From Isochrysis galbana (lineage: Eukaryota; Haptophyta; Isochrysidales; Isochrysidaceae), in assembly GCA_018136815.1 (NCBI GenBank), contig JADDIW010000059.1, forward strand, positions 1-64,000: DNA of 64,000 bases, read 5' to 3'. Below, piece by piece: positions 49,660-60,918 of this stretch; position 1 is the first letter of the stretch, and the number at the start of each line of letters is the position of its first letter. The translations under genes were made by a program, and so were the position numbers. The notes under the pieces are model-generated. The model saw only the letters and a list, made by a program, of their open reading frames with translations, had not been told where the DNA came from and made no database searches.

Positions 49660-49680
49660 CGCGTCTAACTATAAAGTTAG

Positions 49681-49945
49681 TTGCATTTTGCTGGTTGTAT
49701 GTGAATGTCAGGCATATGTCCCCGTTGTTATTTGTTTGAGCGCCGACCGCACCTATGCCTATGCGCCATGCGCACCATGGTGCGGCCGTGGCGCATCATG
49801 CACCATGACCATGCTGTATCCAATTATCTAGCTAGCTGATTTATGTCTGTGGCCCATGTTCAATCAAGTCATTCCATATTGATGGCCAAATGCTTCGGCT
49901 ACTTGTACCCATCCACCCGAGATCCATGTACAACTCTATTGTTAG
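49681..49945. other. Spacer between LINE and kinase gene
   Basis: No gene seen; probably part of the kinase 3' untranslated region. A short gccatgcgcaccatggtgc-type palindromic run lies at about 49760-49810. Confidence 0.4.
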
Positions 49946-51121
49946 TCACCCGACTCCGTCCCAACTCTCGAAAGCACCGTACTTTGGAGCCTCTGACAGC
50001 TCTCCTTCAAGAAAAATGCCCTCGACCTCCGCAACCTCCTCTGCATGCATATGATATTCAAGATTTGCGACTAGCTTCCCTTGGCTCAGCGCCTCCCATT
50101 CCAGCCCCATCAGCCACTCGGACGACTTGACACTCTGATATACCTTTGGCCATGCTGCGAGGCGTTTGGTGGGGTCGGCAATGAGCAACGATTCAACTAA
50201 TGTGCGAGGTCCCTCAGGAAGTGAGCCCAAGTCCGGAGCAGCAGCCAAAATGGAGAGCTCGAGCTGGGAGTGCACATCCTGACCAACATCCTCCCCATGC
50301 CGATAGCCCCCATTTGCTGCATAGAGACCGATGGACTGTGAATCATTGCTCCAAAATGGTGGCTGACCGTCAACCATCTCGGCGATGAGCACGCCAAGGG
50401 CCCAGAGTTGAGCGGCAACTCCATGTGCCTCACCTCGGATGACCTCGGGTGCATGGTAGTGGCGAGTCCCGATGAGCGAAGACGAAGCCTCCGCCTCCTT
50501 GGGACACGCAGTGATGAACTTGGCGTGCCCAAAGTCCACAAGCTTGAGCACGCCATTTGCGGTGAAGAGAATATTGGTCGGTTTGAGGTCCCTATACAGG
50601 AGCGAGAGTCGGTCATAGAGGTGGTCCAGAGCGAGAACCACCGATCCCGTGACGATGCGGGCTGCGGCTGCGTCGATTCCCGTGGCGCGCAGTCCCTGTG
50701 CCTCATCCCCGACCGAGGCGTTCCCCGATGTCACGGCAGCAGGTGACTGGCCGCGCTGGCCGCCTCGCCGGATGTGCCAGAGCAGTTCGCCGCCGTTCAG
50801 ATACTCGAGCACAAAGTAGAGTCTAGCCTCGTCCTTGAGCGTGCCGAGTAGGCGGACAACGCCAGGCGCGTCGTATGCCGCGAGCAGCGCCTCCTTCTCG
50901 CGTAGGATGCGTAAGGCTGCCTTCTCGCCCGTGACGCAGCGCCGCTCGATCACTTTGAGGGCACAGCGTGCCCCGTCGCTCCTCCTCGCGCCGACCAAGA
51001 CGGTGCAGGTGAGGCCTCGGCCGATCTGGCGACCGAGGAGAAGCTCATCAAGCCCCGTCACCCAATCCCCGCCCGCCGCTACGCCTGCCGAGCTCGTAGA
51101 GCCAGAGCAACCGCTGGACAT
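49946..51121 (-). CDS. AGC-like serine/threonine protein kinase
   Basis: Single minus-strand exon, 391 aa. The catalytic domain spans about 25-335. It has a glycine loop (IGRGLTCTVLVG), the ATP-anchoring lysine in CALKVIE, a C-helix Glu in LREKEALL, hinge FVLEYLNGGELLWHI, catalytic loop LYRDLKPTNILF (YRD, as in AGC kinases), DFG in LVDFGHAKF, APEVIRGE, and DPTKRLAAW. An insert of about 30 Ala/Gly/Ser-rich residues precedes helix E. After the domain, EGIFLEGELSEAP and AFESWDGVG resemble an AGC C-tail. Substrates are unknown. It is divergent to the ASPM-like gene, with 850 bp between starts; a short CT run (GA on the coding strand) touches the start. Confidence 0.85.
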   Translation of the reverse strand: MSSGCSGSTSSAGVAAGGDWVTGLDELLLGRQIGRGLTCTVLVGARRSDGARCALKVIERRCVTGEKAALRILREKEALLAAYDAPGVVRLLGTLKDEARLYFVLEYLNGGELLWHIRRGGQRGQSPAAVTSGNASVGDEAQGLRATGIDAAAARIVTGSVVLALDHLYDRLSLLYRDLKPTNILFTANGVLKLVDFGHAKFITACPKEAEASSSLIGTRHYHAPEVIRGEAHGVAAQLWALGVLIAEMVDGQPPFWSNDSQSIGLYAANGGYRHGEDVGQDVHSQLELSILAAAPDLGSLPEGPRTLVESLLIADPTKRLAAWPKVYQSVKSSEWLMGLEWEALSQGKLVANLEYHMHAEEVAEVEGIFLEGELSEAPKYGAFESWDGVG

Positions 51122-51972
51122 CCACCTTCCCCTCTTCTCTCCCCCGACGCCCTACCGCAACTCTCGTAGAAGTCCCCTGCTGATAGCTAACCTTAGAGAG
51201 TTCTCCGACTCCCCTCGCCACTTCCCCAACCCGTCCTGCTGCCTCCCCCAAAGCAAAGATGGGCTCGAAAGAACGAAAACAAAGATCGATATCTTGTAAG
51301 TACGAGTAGATAGTAGATAAACTCTCGCTATACTGATAAAAGTACGGATGCACCGCAGTAAGGCCAAATGTCAGTCGAAGAAAGCGACCCTAGACCCGAT
51401 CGAACATTGGAGATTGAATTTTTTATTCCCTCAATGAGCGCTAGAGTACAGAAATGATTAGGGGCCTACATCCTACAGACGGATCACCCTCTGTCGGAGT
51501 TTTTTTGTTCGTGTTGGTTTAAAATTTAAATTAGTGCTGTGGGACAAAAACCCTCATCGGCAATGGAGCCCCCACCCCGCGATGGGGGTGTGCGCGGTTG
51601 GTGCACGGCTCGTCCGGTGTATTCCTATATCTATATGGCTAGACTCGCTAGCCAACAAGATGCTCTAAAACTCTAAGTCTATATTTGACTCAACACCCCC
51701 CCCCCTCCCTCCTCCCTCCCACCTCGTGTTCAGCTTTGCCACGAAACGAGTTTTGCCGCGAACACATTTGAATCGCCGTCGCCGCCGCGTCATTCCCCCG
51801 CCCCCTCCCTCTCCTTCAAGCAGGCAGCGCGCGCGGCTCTCGGTGACGAGCTTTCTCCTCCCTTCTTCGTCTCCTTCTCTTCTCTCTCTCCTTCTCCCCT
51901 CTCTTCTTCTTCCTTCCTTCGCTCCCTCCCCCCCCCTTCCCTCCCTCCCTCTCTCCTCTCTCTTTGCCCGCG
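51122..51972. promoter_or_regulatory. Divergent promoter region of kinase and ASPM-like genes
   Basis: CT-rich next to the kinase start (51122-51155), then AT-rich, with repeat D copy 3 at about 51525-51667. A 160-bp CT tract (51800-51965) ends eight bases before the ASPM-like ATG. One region probably serves two oppositely transcribed genes. Confidence 0.45.
51525..51667 (+). repeat. Dispersed repeat D, copy 3
   Basis: Third copy of the repeat D core (ccccgcgatgggggtgtg, ggctcgtccggtgtatt), with an insertion (cctatatctata) before the ggctag..ctagcc arms. Confidence 0.6.
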
Positions 51973-54900
51973 ATGCTGAAGCGCACGGTGCTCGCTCCCC
52001 GTGATGGGAACCGCGTCACTGGCGCGACGGCTCGCAAGAAGACTGATGCTGCCAAGAGGAAGGAGGGCGGCGTCGCGGCCGCGGCCAAGGGAGAGATCGT
52101 CTCGCATAAGACGGCGTCATCAGGCGCTGTAGGCGATGGCTGTCTCTTCTTCGATCCATCTGCGGAGACCAAGGAGAAGGAGTCCATCGTCGCCTGGATC
52201 AACTTCGTCCTGGGATCGGAGCGCCCCGCAGCCGACGACGGGATCTGCTGCTCTGATCTCGCTCATGCTAGGTGGGAGGCTCGTCGAACTTCCGAGCGCT
52301 TGTACCAGACCTTCTATCGACTTCATCGGTCGGAGGAGCTCCGGCCCAAGCTGGCGCGCCTGGACGCCTGTACTGATGAGGGCTCACTTAATGTGCGAGA
52401 ACCACTGCATCTGGGCGCCGATGTCGGTCTGCGAGGTGAGCGCCTCAGTGGCCAGCTGCCTCGCCCCCTGAAGGCTGCGGCATGTCTGTATGATCGCATG
52501 CGAGCTGCTGACTCGTAACCCCCCAACCGTCGCAGACAATCTGCTGAACCTGCTGAGCTGTTTTTCGCCCGCATGGCTCCGCCCTGCTGCCGAGGCAGTG
52601 GTGCGCGAGCGCATGGCTGCAGATACGCCTGACGAGGTTGCTGTCCGCCGGTTTGTTGATCGGCGTGTTCTTGCTCCAGCAGCAATTGAGATCAAGCATC
52701 AGGAGGGGATGCACCCTGCCGAAGCCGGACGATTGCGTAAGCAGCAGAGCCGTCAGATGGTCAACACCCTCATTGTCAAGCGCATACTCCATCTAATCAT
52801 TCTCCTGGACAGCGCATGCATCGGAAAAGTTGGCCCAGCTCATTGCTGCTTGTTTGAGCTGGATTCCTCCATCAAATCGACGAAGGAAATGGTGAGACAT
52901 GCCCACGTCTGGGGGCTTGTGCCTCTTATCCTCTTCTTCACCGGTGCGGTGCCGGGACCGCTTTATGATCATGACGGCCCCCAACACTATCCTATTCCAG
53001 GTCTTGGAATTCTCTCGCAGCTACCTCTCGGCAAAGGGGGACATTCTAAAACAGTTATCGGCCCTAGGGCTGAGTCTCTCAGTAATTCAGCGGCCCTCGG
53101 ACGAGTTTGTGTACACCATCTCATCGACCGACATGCTCGCCGCTGAAATGCGTGATGGCGCCCGTCTCTGCCGCCTCCTCGAGACTATCTCCAGCCGTTT
53201 CTCGGTCAAAAGCCTCACCCTATCTGGTCCCGTCCGCTTGCCCGCTGGCTCACGCTTGCAAAAAATTCACAATGTCAGCATGGCTCTTGCAGCTCTCGGA
53301 GCTTCGGGAGCTACCGGCTGGGGCGATGCGGCTGCACAGCACGCCGCAACAAGACGTGTGGTTGAAGGCGACGTACATACCGTACTCAAGGTAATCTGGG
53401 CGCTTGTGGAGGACATTGTCATCCCTGAACTAGCCCCACCTGCACGTCTGCGGAAAGAGATCCGACGGGTGGAGCACAAGCATGCGGCTCAACCGCCGCA
53501 TGATGCGTTCGCAATGCGTTCGAGCGCCCAGCTGCTGCAACGATGGGCGGCTGCAGTGAGCAGCAGCCGCAACGTGACATCGTCGTCCTCCACAGATGGC
53601 ACAAGCCTCCTTGCAATTATTGCCTATTATGCGCCAATGCTTCTACCTGTGACGCCGGATGGGGCAGAACAGCCAGCTGCTGACGACCTCTTCGCTCTGG
53701 CGACCACCTCGCTCGGCTGCATTCCAAATCTGATTGGTTCGACAGGGGGTGGACGAGTGACGGTCCTCACTCTTGCGCATCTCTTTTGCCGACTCATGGA
53801 GATCAGCGAGCACGCCGCTGCAGCTACAGCATTGCAGCGTGCTTGGCGAGTGCGCGGGGCTGGGCCCACTGTTGTTTCATTGCGTACTGAGCTGGCGGCT
53901 GTCGAGGCTTCACCCCGTGTGCCATCGGCTGCCGTCCTCGCCGCGCGCGAGGAGCTGCGCAAGGCTGCCGATGAGGAGGCTGTGCTTCTTCGCCAACTTG
54001 AGGAAGCAAGCGCTGCAGTTGGCGCACGCAACGAGACATCAGATCACACGCTGGCTCCTCATGAGGCACCTGCAGAGAATCACAATACCGATGTGGCCAT
54101 CACACGTGGAAAAGCTAACGATGAGGTTCTGGGCGCCCCAGCCGATCAAGCCATAAACGAAATGCCAACGCAAAGTGATCAACCGGATGAATCACAATCG
54201 TCCAATCTGCAAGGACCCTCTTTCGACGAGATGAACTCGTCTGCCTGCAACTCTAAGGAGTTGCAAGATATTTCAGGCGAGGCCGCTCGCCAAGATGAGA
54301 TAGCTGCGTCGGTCAGCCTCATCGAGGCCGAAACGCAGAAATCGGCCGAGGCAGAATTCGCCCGTCTGCGTGAAGTGGCGGAGGCGGAGGCGGAGGAGCG
54401 CGCGGCGGAAGCTAGGCGCGCTGCTTACCTTGAAGCCGCTGAAGCAGAGACTCGCCGTCGCGAAGCAGAGTCGGCTGCTGCCACGGCGGCCCTGAAGCAT
54501 GCGCAGGCGGCGGCCGCCGCAGCGGCGGCCGATGCTCGCAAACAGGCCGAAGCCGAAGCCGAGGCTCGTGCTGCCAAGGTTCATGCGGAGGCCTTGCGAC
54601 AAGCGGCGCAACGCGCCGCTGAAGCGGTAGCAATGCGTGAACGCGCCGCAGCGGAGGCGGTACGAGCACGCGCTGCTGAGGCGGCCGAGCGAGCTGCTAG
54701 GGAAGCTGCTGAGGAGGCAGTGCGATCGGCGACTGCCGAGCGTGAAGCCGTGGAGCGCGATCTTGCAGTGGCTCGTGGCGAGGCAGAAACTCTCCGACGA
54801 GACGCGGAATCAGCCCAGGAGGCGCGTGAGCAAGCAGCTACCGCTTGGGCTGAAGCTGCCCGTGCGGCTGAACAAGCACGCCGAGAGGCAGCCAATGCCT

Positions 54901-57900
54901 CAGCGGCAGAATCGGCGGCACGTGTAGCCACTGAAGAGTTGGGACGTGTACGAGCTCAGCTAGAATCCGCCGCAACTCTTGCACACTCGGACGTGGCACC
55001 GCGGCACCGCGTTACAAGCAGTCCCGTCACGCCTGCTTGTGGCGACGACGTCCGCAGCGTCCCCAGCTCCGCTCCCGAACGTGGTGCATATTGGCGAGTC
55101 GCTGGACCACGCGAGGTGTCGTTGATGGCCTCCATTGAGCTTGCGGAAGAGCTGCACGCTCGCCTAGGCTGGGCTGCGGATGAACACCACGCTCAAAAGT
55201 CGGCGCTCGCTGCAGCTCGCAGAGAGGCTGAGGAGCGTGCGATGGCACTAGAAGCTGCTCTCGAGGCTCTGCGCAGCGAACACACTGCTGCCTTGCACAG
55301 TCTTGAGGTTGAGCGTGAGGTGATGTCAGCTGCTCGGGCGCAGACCGAGGCAGAATTCGCCGAGTTCATGGCACAAACGACACACACGCGTGCCCAGTCC
55401 GAAATACAGATCAGATCGTTGCGAGAGCAAGTTTGCTTAGCGGAGGCTGCAGCGGCAGAGGCTCGCCGGACGTTGGAAGCAGAGGTGGCCTCAGCGCTCG
55501 CGGCTGTCTCGGAGAGAGAGAGCTGGCTAAAGGAGCGCGCAGCCTCTGAAGCGGCGTTGGTGGCTCAGGTTGCTCAAGCCCAAACTGAGTTGACTTGTGC
55601 CCGTGAAGAAGCAGCTCTTTTGCTACAAGGGGCGCGAGCGGAGGCCCAACGTCTCTCGATCGAGGTGAATGCTCACGCTTGCGAGCTTGCGCACGTGGAG
55701 GGAGATGTTGAGCGCCTGTTGCAGGTTGTTTCGGCACGTGATTCGGCTCTTGCCGCGGCGGTTGCGGCGGCAGCTGAGGCGAGCACGAAGGCAGCGGACG
55801 CTGCTGCAGAGTCATTGGCAGCATTGCAAGCCGCAGCCGCGCGCGAAGCCGAGCTTGACGAGGTGGCGGCATCGCTGCGCCTTGCCCTTGAAGCCGAGGA
55901 GCGGTCCCGGCAATCGGCGATGGAGGAAATCGCCACGCGTGAAACCACGCAAGGGGAGCTGCGCGCCCAACTGGCCGAGTCGGTCGCCATTCGCACCAAG
56001 GCGGAAGAGGCGGCAACCACAGCTAGGATCCACATGTCCATCGCAAACGAAGCCGCTGAGAAGGCAGCCGAGCGAGAATCGGAACTTCAGCGTGAACTTG
56101 AGATTGCCCGCGCCGAAGCCTACGCTTCCCGTTCACAACTACAAGGGCTCGAGGCGGTCTTTGACGAGGAGAGGGCCACTCGCAGCACTGTTGATGAGGC
56201 CCGTTCGCGAGTGCAAGCCGAGACGACAGCCACTGCTTCACTTCGGTTCGAGGTCGAACATCTTGAAGCCGCTCTTCGCGATGAGACAAACCTGCGGAGC
56301 ATCGCTGAGGAGACGGCGGGTCAGAAGATCAAGGAACTTGAAATTGCGATGGACGAGGCGAGGCGCCTGAAACGCATTGCCGAAGATGAGGCCGATTTGA
56401 AAGCGTCTTCCCGCGCGATGATTGACGAACTCCAAGTTGCCCTCGAAGCTGAACGGAACGCCCGCCGCGCCACCGAGGAGCAGGCTGGTGAAGAGCTGTC
56501 TTTGGCTCGTGCAACGATCGATGAGCTCACTGCTGCCCTTGCACATGAGAAGGGCGAGCGACTTTCAGCGGAGCGAGCAGTAATGATGGAGAACGCGTCC
56601 ATTAGTTCCCACGCCGAGGAGCTTGAAAGTCTTATCGCGGATGCCAAGGCATCGGCCCGAGCTGAATCGGAGAGGCTCAACACTGCTCTTGAGGGAGAGC
56701 GAAGTTTGCGCCATGATGCTGGGTTGGCGGCGGAGAAGGCGATTGCGTCGGCACGGGCTGAAGTCGAGAGGCTTCACACTGTACTTGAGAAAGAGCGGGA
56801 CGCGCGCTGTGCCGCCGAGTTGTCAACGCAGACGGCACGTGCTCAACTCGAGCAGCTTGCTGCTGCCCTCAAAGACGAGAAGGGTCTACGTATGGTCGCA
56901 GAACAGGCAGCAGATGAGGAGAAGGAGGCCAATCGTGCCCGAATTGACGAACTAGAACTGGACTTAGAAGCAAGTAGAAACATGCTTCGCTGTGCAGATG
57001 AGAGGGTGGTGATGGCTGAGCAACTCGTCGTCTCGATACGTGCGGAAGTCGAGAGTGCCGCGGAAAAGGCGGCGGCGGCGGGTCTAGAAGCCGAGTCGGC
57101 GCATGCGGAGGCTGAGGCAGCTGTTCAGGAAGCTGCCGCGGTGGCAGCGCGTGAGGTCACCGTGGCGCGCGCAAAGGTGGACTCGGCCGCCGAAGAAGTC
57201 AAGGTTGCACAGATTGAGTTGGCACTCCTTCGCGAGGAAATCGCACAGGTAGACGAAAATCTCGACGAGGAGGAAGGCATGCGTTGCACTGCTCAATCGC
57301 GGGTTGGGCAGTTGGAATCCGATGCTTTCGAGTTAAAGCTTGCACGGGAGCAGCTTCTTGCATCCGAGATGGAAATTCACGCATTAAATTCAAAGGTTCA
57401 GGAGCTACAAGTTGCTTTGGAGAACGAGCGTCGGGAACGCCTTGCAGCCCAAGCCCAACTTGCGGAAGGCAACTTGAAATTTTCCGCCTTCCAGGAGGAA
57501 AGCGAGTCTCGCCGCCGCGATTTGGTGAGCGCGCAGACCGACGCCGAGGCGCAACATATGACCACCATTGATTGTTGCAAATCTGAAGTAAACGTGCTTA
57601 TGGAGGCGCTCGCACATGAAACGAATCTACGCGCCGCAGCACACGCTGAGATCGTGCAGCTCATTGATCAAGAGATTGGCATGCGCGCCGCTATGGATGA
57701 CGAATTCATGAACGCTGCCGTTCGTGATGCCACTCGGCGCAAAGAAGAGGCGGAGGCAGATGCGGCCAATGCTATCGCTGACCTTCGTCAAACTCAGCGT
57801 ATGTTGGAAGACGAGATGAGCGCGCTCGACGCTGCTGTGGCCGCGGAGGTGGCTACGCGCAATGCCCTTGGTGCAGCTGAAGAGGCCCATGACTCCATTG

Positions 57901-59825
57901 TTGCTGAACTTGCTATAGAAAGGGCAGCACGCCGACAGGCCGAATCCGCGATGAACGAATCTTCCAAGTTCCTACAACAAGCTCAGGCGAGTTTGAGAGC
58001 AGCTCAAGCCCAAGCAGCTGCGGAAGCGTCCAACGTCGAGACACTAATGGCTGAGCTGGAAATTTTGCGATCAATGGTGTTCGACGAGATCCGTGCCAAG
58101 CAGGCGGCACGGGCGCGGGCACGGGTGGCGACCGAGACCGGGATGCTCACTGCTAAGCGTGAAGGTCGTTCACGCGCCCCCGTGCTTGAAACCACAGTAA
58201 CGGCCTGTGCCAAGCAAAGCAGTAGTGCGCCACGCGAGCTGGTTGGCGTAACACGCTACGAGGCCGCCGCGAACGGCGGTAGCGTTGACGAGGTGGTGGG
58301 CGACACGAGCCACCGCATGCAGGGTGCGTTGCGATGCGCCCTTGAGGATTTACAAGACGAGGCGGACGCTCGCGCAGCCGCCGAGACGGCTGTGGCACAA
58401 GTGCATGCCACTGCGATGGCTGACGCGCGCGCGCAGGCAGAGGTCATCACCCAATTGGCAGCGTCCGCGGCCGAGAGCGAGGGAGGCCGTCTAGCAGCGG
58501 AAGCGGCGCTCGAGTCCGCAAAAGTCGAGCTTGACACTCGTACCAGGGAGCTCGATGTTGCTCGTTCCCAACTTTCGGCCTATCGGCAGGATTTGGAATC
58601 CTGCCTGTGTGAATTGGAGACTGCCAAGGAAGACCTGGCGTCAAGCAAGCGCGACAAACAAGTCGCTGCTCACGAGGCTTCTGCCTATGGGAATGCCGAT
58701 TTGGAGAGCACAGCAACCCCTGCTGCGGTGGCATCGGCGGTCCACGCGGCTGTGACTCACACGCAAGAGGTTGCGTTCTCGAATCAGTGCAGTATTGTGG
58801 AGGAAGCCATGGCGCATGCGCGCGAGACGGCGTTGCGAGAAGCACAAGAAAGGAGTGCCATCGAGGTTTCAGCAATGCGTGAAGAGGTGGAATCGCTCCG
58901 CTCCAATCTGATTGCCGAGATTGAAGCGCATGCTGCCGCGAGGAAAGAGCTGCGATTCACACGTAACGCCCTTCATGTTGTGGAACTTAACGCTAGGTCT
59001 CGAATTCCGACAAGTGAATCGTTGGCGAAGGAGGAAGTTGAGTTGGTAGCTGAGATGGCCGCCGAGGCTGCGACCTCCTGCGTTGCTCGTGAGCGCAACT
59101 CGCTTGGGGAGAGCTCCCGCAGCTCTCAGAGTGCGGCTGGTATGGAAGCAATGATCAAGGAGCATGATGCTTTACTCCGCTCAGTGGAGGCATGCATTCA
59201 CGCTAACGCACGCGAGGCGGATGCAACTCGTGAACGTACCAATGCTCACGCTGCAGTCATAGATGCGGTCCGCGCAAGGCTCGAGGCTGTCGAACTCGCA
59301 GTATCGCATCCGATATCAGCTTCTTGCTCTGGGAACGTTGCGTCCCTTCCTTCATCGCGAGACGAGATAGCAAATTTGCTCATTCGCGACACCCTCGCAG
59401 CGCTTTCAACCCAGCAATCGAAGCTCTTGACGGAGGTGCACGCGCTGAGTACTAGTGTCGTGCGTCTGGAAGGACGCACCAACGCAGCCCAAGCAGTACT
59501 CGCAACAGATGCGCCGCGGGATATATCAAAGCGGTTAAGCTTGGTGCATCGTTACGTTGAAGATCAGCGGATTTGTCTAGCGGCACTTTGCGCACGCGCG
59601 AGCGAGCTCTCGTCCGCGTTGTCGGCAGGCGGGTCGGTCCAAGATCTATTGGACGATGACAACTCGAGTATCGCGGAGCATTTCAGCACTGCGGTTGATG
59701 CGCAAGCGCCATGGTGGACGTTGTGCCCGCTCGGCGCCAGCCAAGTTGAACAAGAAGTCGGAGACTCCGAGCCGGCTGATTCTAGCTTAAGCGACGAGCC
59801 GTCTAATAATATCCTCGTGGAGTGA
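51973..59825 (+). CDS. ASPM-type calponin-homology protein fused to a giant coiled coil
   Basis: Three exons, 51973-52435, 52536-52891 and 53001-59825, encode about 2547 aa. Introns are 100 and 109 nt, GT-AG, and frames fit. The basic N-terminus is unrecognised. From about residue 235, NTLIVKRILHLIILLDSA and then, in exon 3, FSRSYLSAKGDILKQLSALG, RLCRLLETISSRFSV and SRLQKIHNVSMALAALGA match the ASPM calponin-homology domain. One IQ-like motif (ATALQRAWRVRG) lies near residue 545. From about 560 to 2350 the protein is almost continuous Ala/Glu/Arg-rich heptad coiled coil (QAAQRAAEAVAMRERAAAEA, ELQVALENERRERLAAQAQL), with a short break near 785-810. ASPM/Asp organises spindle-pole microtubules, its IQ array binding calmodulin. 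Here the coiled coil replaces the IQ array. Single-exon coding for 6.8 kb is notable. Confidence 0.85.
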
Positions 59826-60918
59826 AAGGGCTGGTGCTGTCGCTTTGCGTCCCTTTGCCGGGAGGAAATCCTTTTACATCGCTTAACAACATATGTCTGA
59901 ATTTTGTGTGATCGTACGATCTTCAGTACTCTCATCCCTATAGCGCAACCCAATAGGAGGCACGTTACGTGTTACGTTGGCAGTCAGCGACGTCGCGTAG
60001 TAGATGGTAAATTCAATTTTATTCAACTATCGATAGAACTATATGGGCATGGAGCGCACGCCGCTTCCCCTCCTACCCCTATCTGTTGCCGTCCAGGCCG
60101 CCAACGCTAAGGTCTTGTTCCGTCGAATGTGAATATGATATGAATATGGGGCATCACTCAATTGAGCCATCAAATGCCCATAGTCCGTTTACAATAATAC
60201 TCGCCGAATATGTTACCTTCGTCGTCTTCCTTTCCCGCCCCCCATCATTCGAAAGAGGCAACAGTACACAGTGCGACTGAATATGATTTTATTCAAGCGA
60301 GAAGCCCCCCCCCCCCCCGGGTCGTTCAACGTTAACTTCTGTTGTCTCCATTATTCGTATACAAAAAAATCGCCTTTCGCGTTCGAATTTTAGTGCCTTC
60401 ATGCTAGGGGCCTATCGGCCTATCGGATAGTGATCATATAAGTTGCGTGGGCGCAAAAATTACTGATTAGGCTATTAGGCTGCTCATTTGACCATTTGAC
60501 CTAGTTATAACAATGTGAAGCCGTTGTCTTCAAAGCTACCGGTAGTCTTCGTTGCGCCCCTTCTACCGCAGAGATATGTGAAGAAAGTGAATAGTGAATA
60601 GTCCTTGGTTCTACCGCAGAGATAGCCTACGGAGCAGGGCGGCAGAGCTTGGTTTAGATGGCTCTCGTTGTTAGGGGGAACAAGATTTTACCTGTTCCCT
60701 ATCTCTGTGGCTGCTGGGGAGGCGAGGGCGGGGAGGCATGTCGACATCGTGCACTGGCGGGGCGGCAGCCTGCGAACGCTTCGGCTCCGGCGGCTATGGG
60801 CGGCCCTGTTTGGGGCTGTCGTGGCTCACGGTGGGGCCTCATAGAGGGGAGCCGTCGGCGCGTGCTCCATCGCTAAAACTATAACAATAGTCGTTTTTTC
60901 AGAGTTTAGATCGTATTA
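59826..60918. other. Spacer with two facing hairpin-led ends
   Basis: No gene supported. At 60027 a hairpin-like start (ctatcgatag, then GGGCATGGAGCGCACGCC and cttcccctcc) points right. At 60878-60891 a hairpin actat-aaca-atagt with the complementary start (gcgtgctccatcgc) points left. A 12-nt C run lies near 60307. The outer sequence from 59826 probably contains the ASPM-like 3' untranslated region. Confidence 0.45.

Larger units (their letters stand above)
45855..49680 (-). mobile_element. LINE (non-LTR retrotransposon) lacking its reverse transcriptase
   Basis: Minus-strand element. The 5' end is the hairpin ctaact-ttat-agttag (49665-49680); the ORF start ATGGAGCGCGCC follows six bases later. 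The first open frame has a gag-like region, a Cys/His knuckle and an AP-type endonuclease; the second has the end of the endonuclease and a C-terminal CCHC segment. The roughly 500-residue reverse transcriptase expected between them is absent, so this copy cannot move alone. A small third frame (45855-46160) overlaps the second stop by ATGA. The 3' border is not certain. Confidence 0.85.

Noticed and set aside
53627..58875. Many open frames antisense to the ASPM-like coiled coil
   Set aside because: Shadows produced by GC-rich Ala/Glu/Arg codons; none has a recognisable domain.
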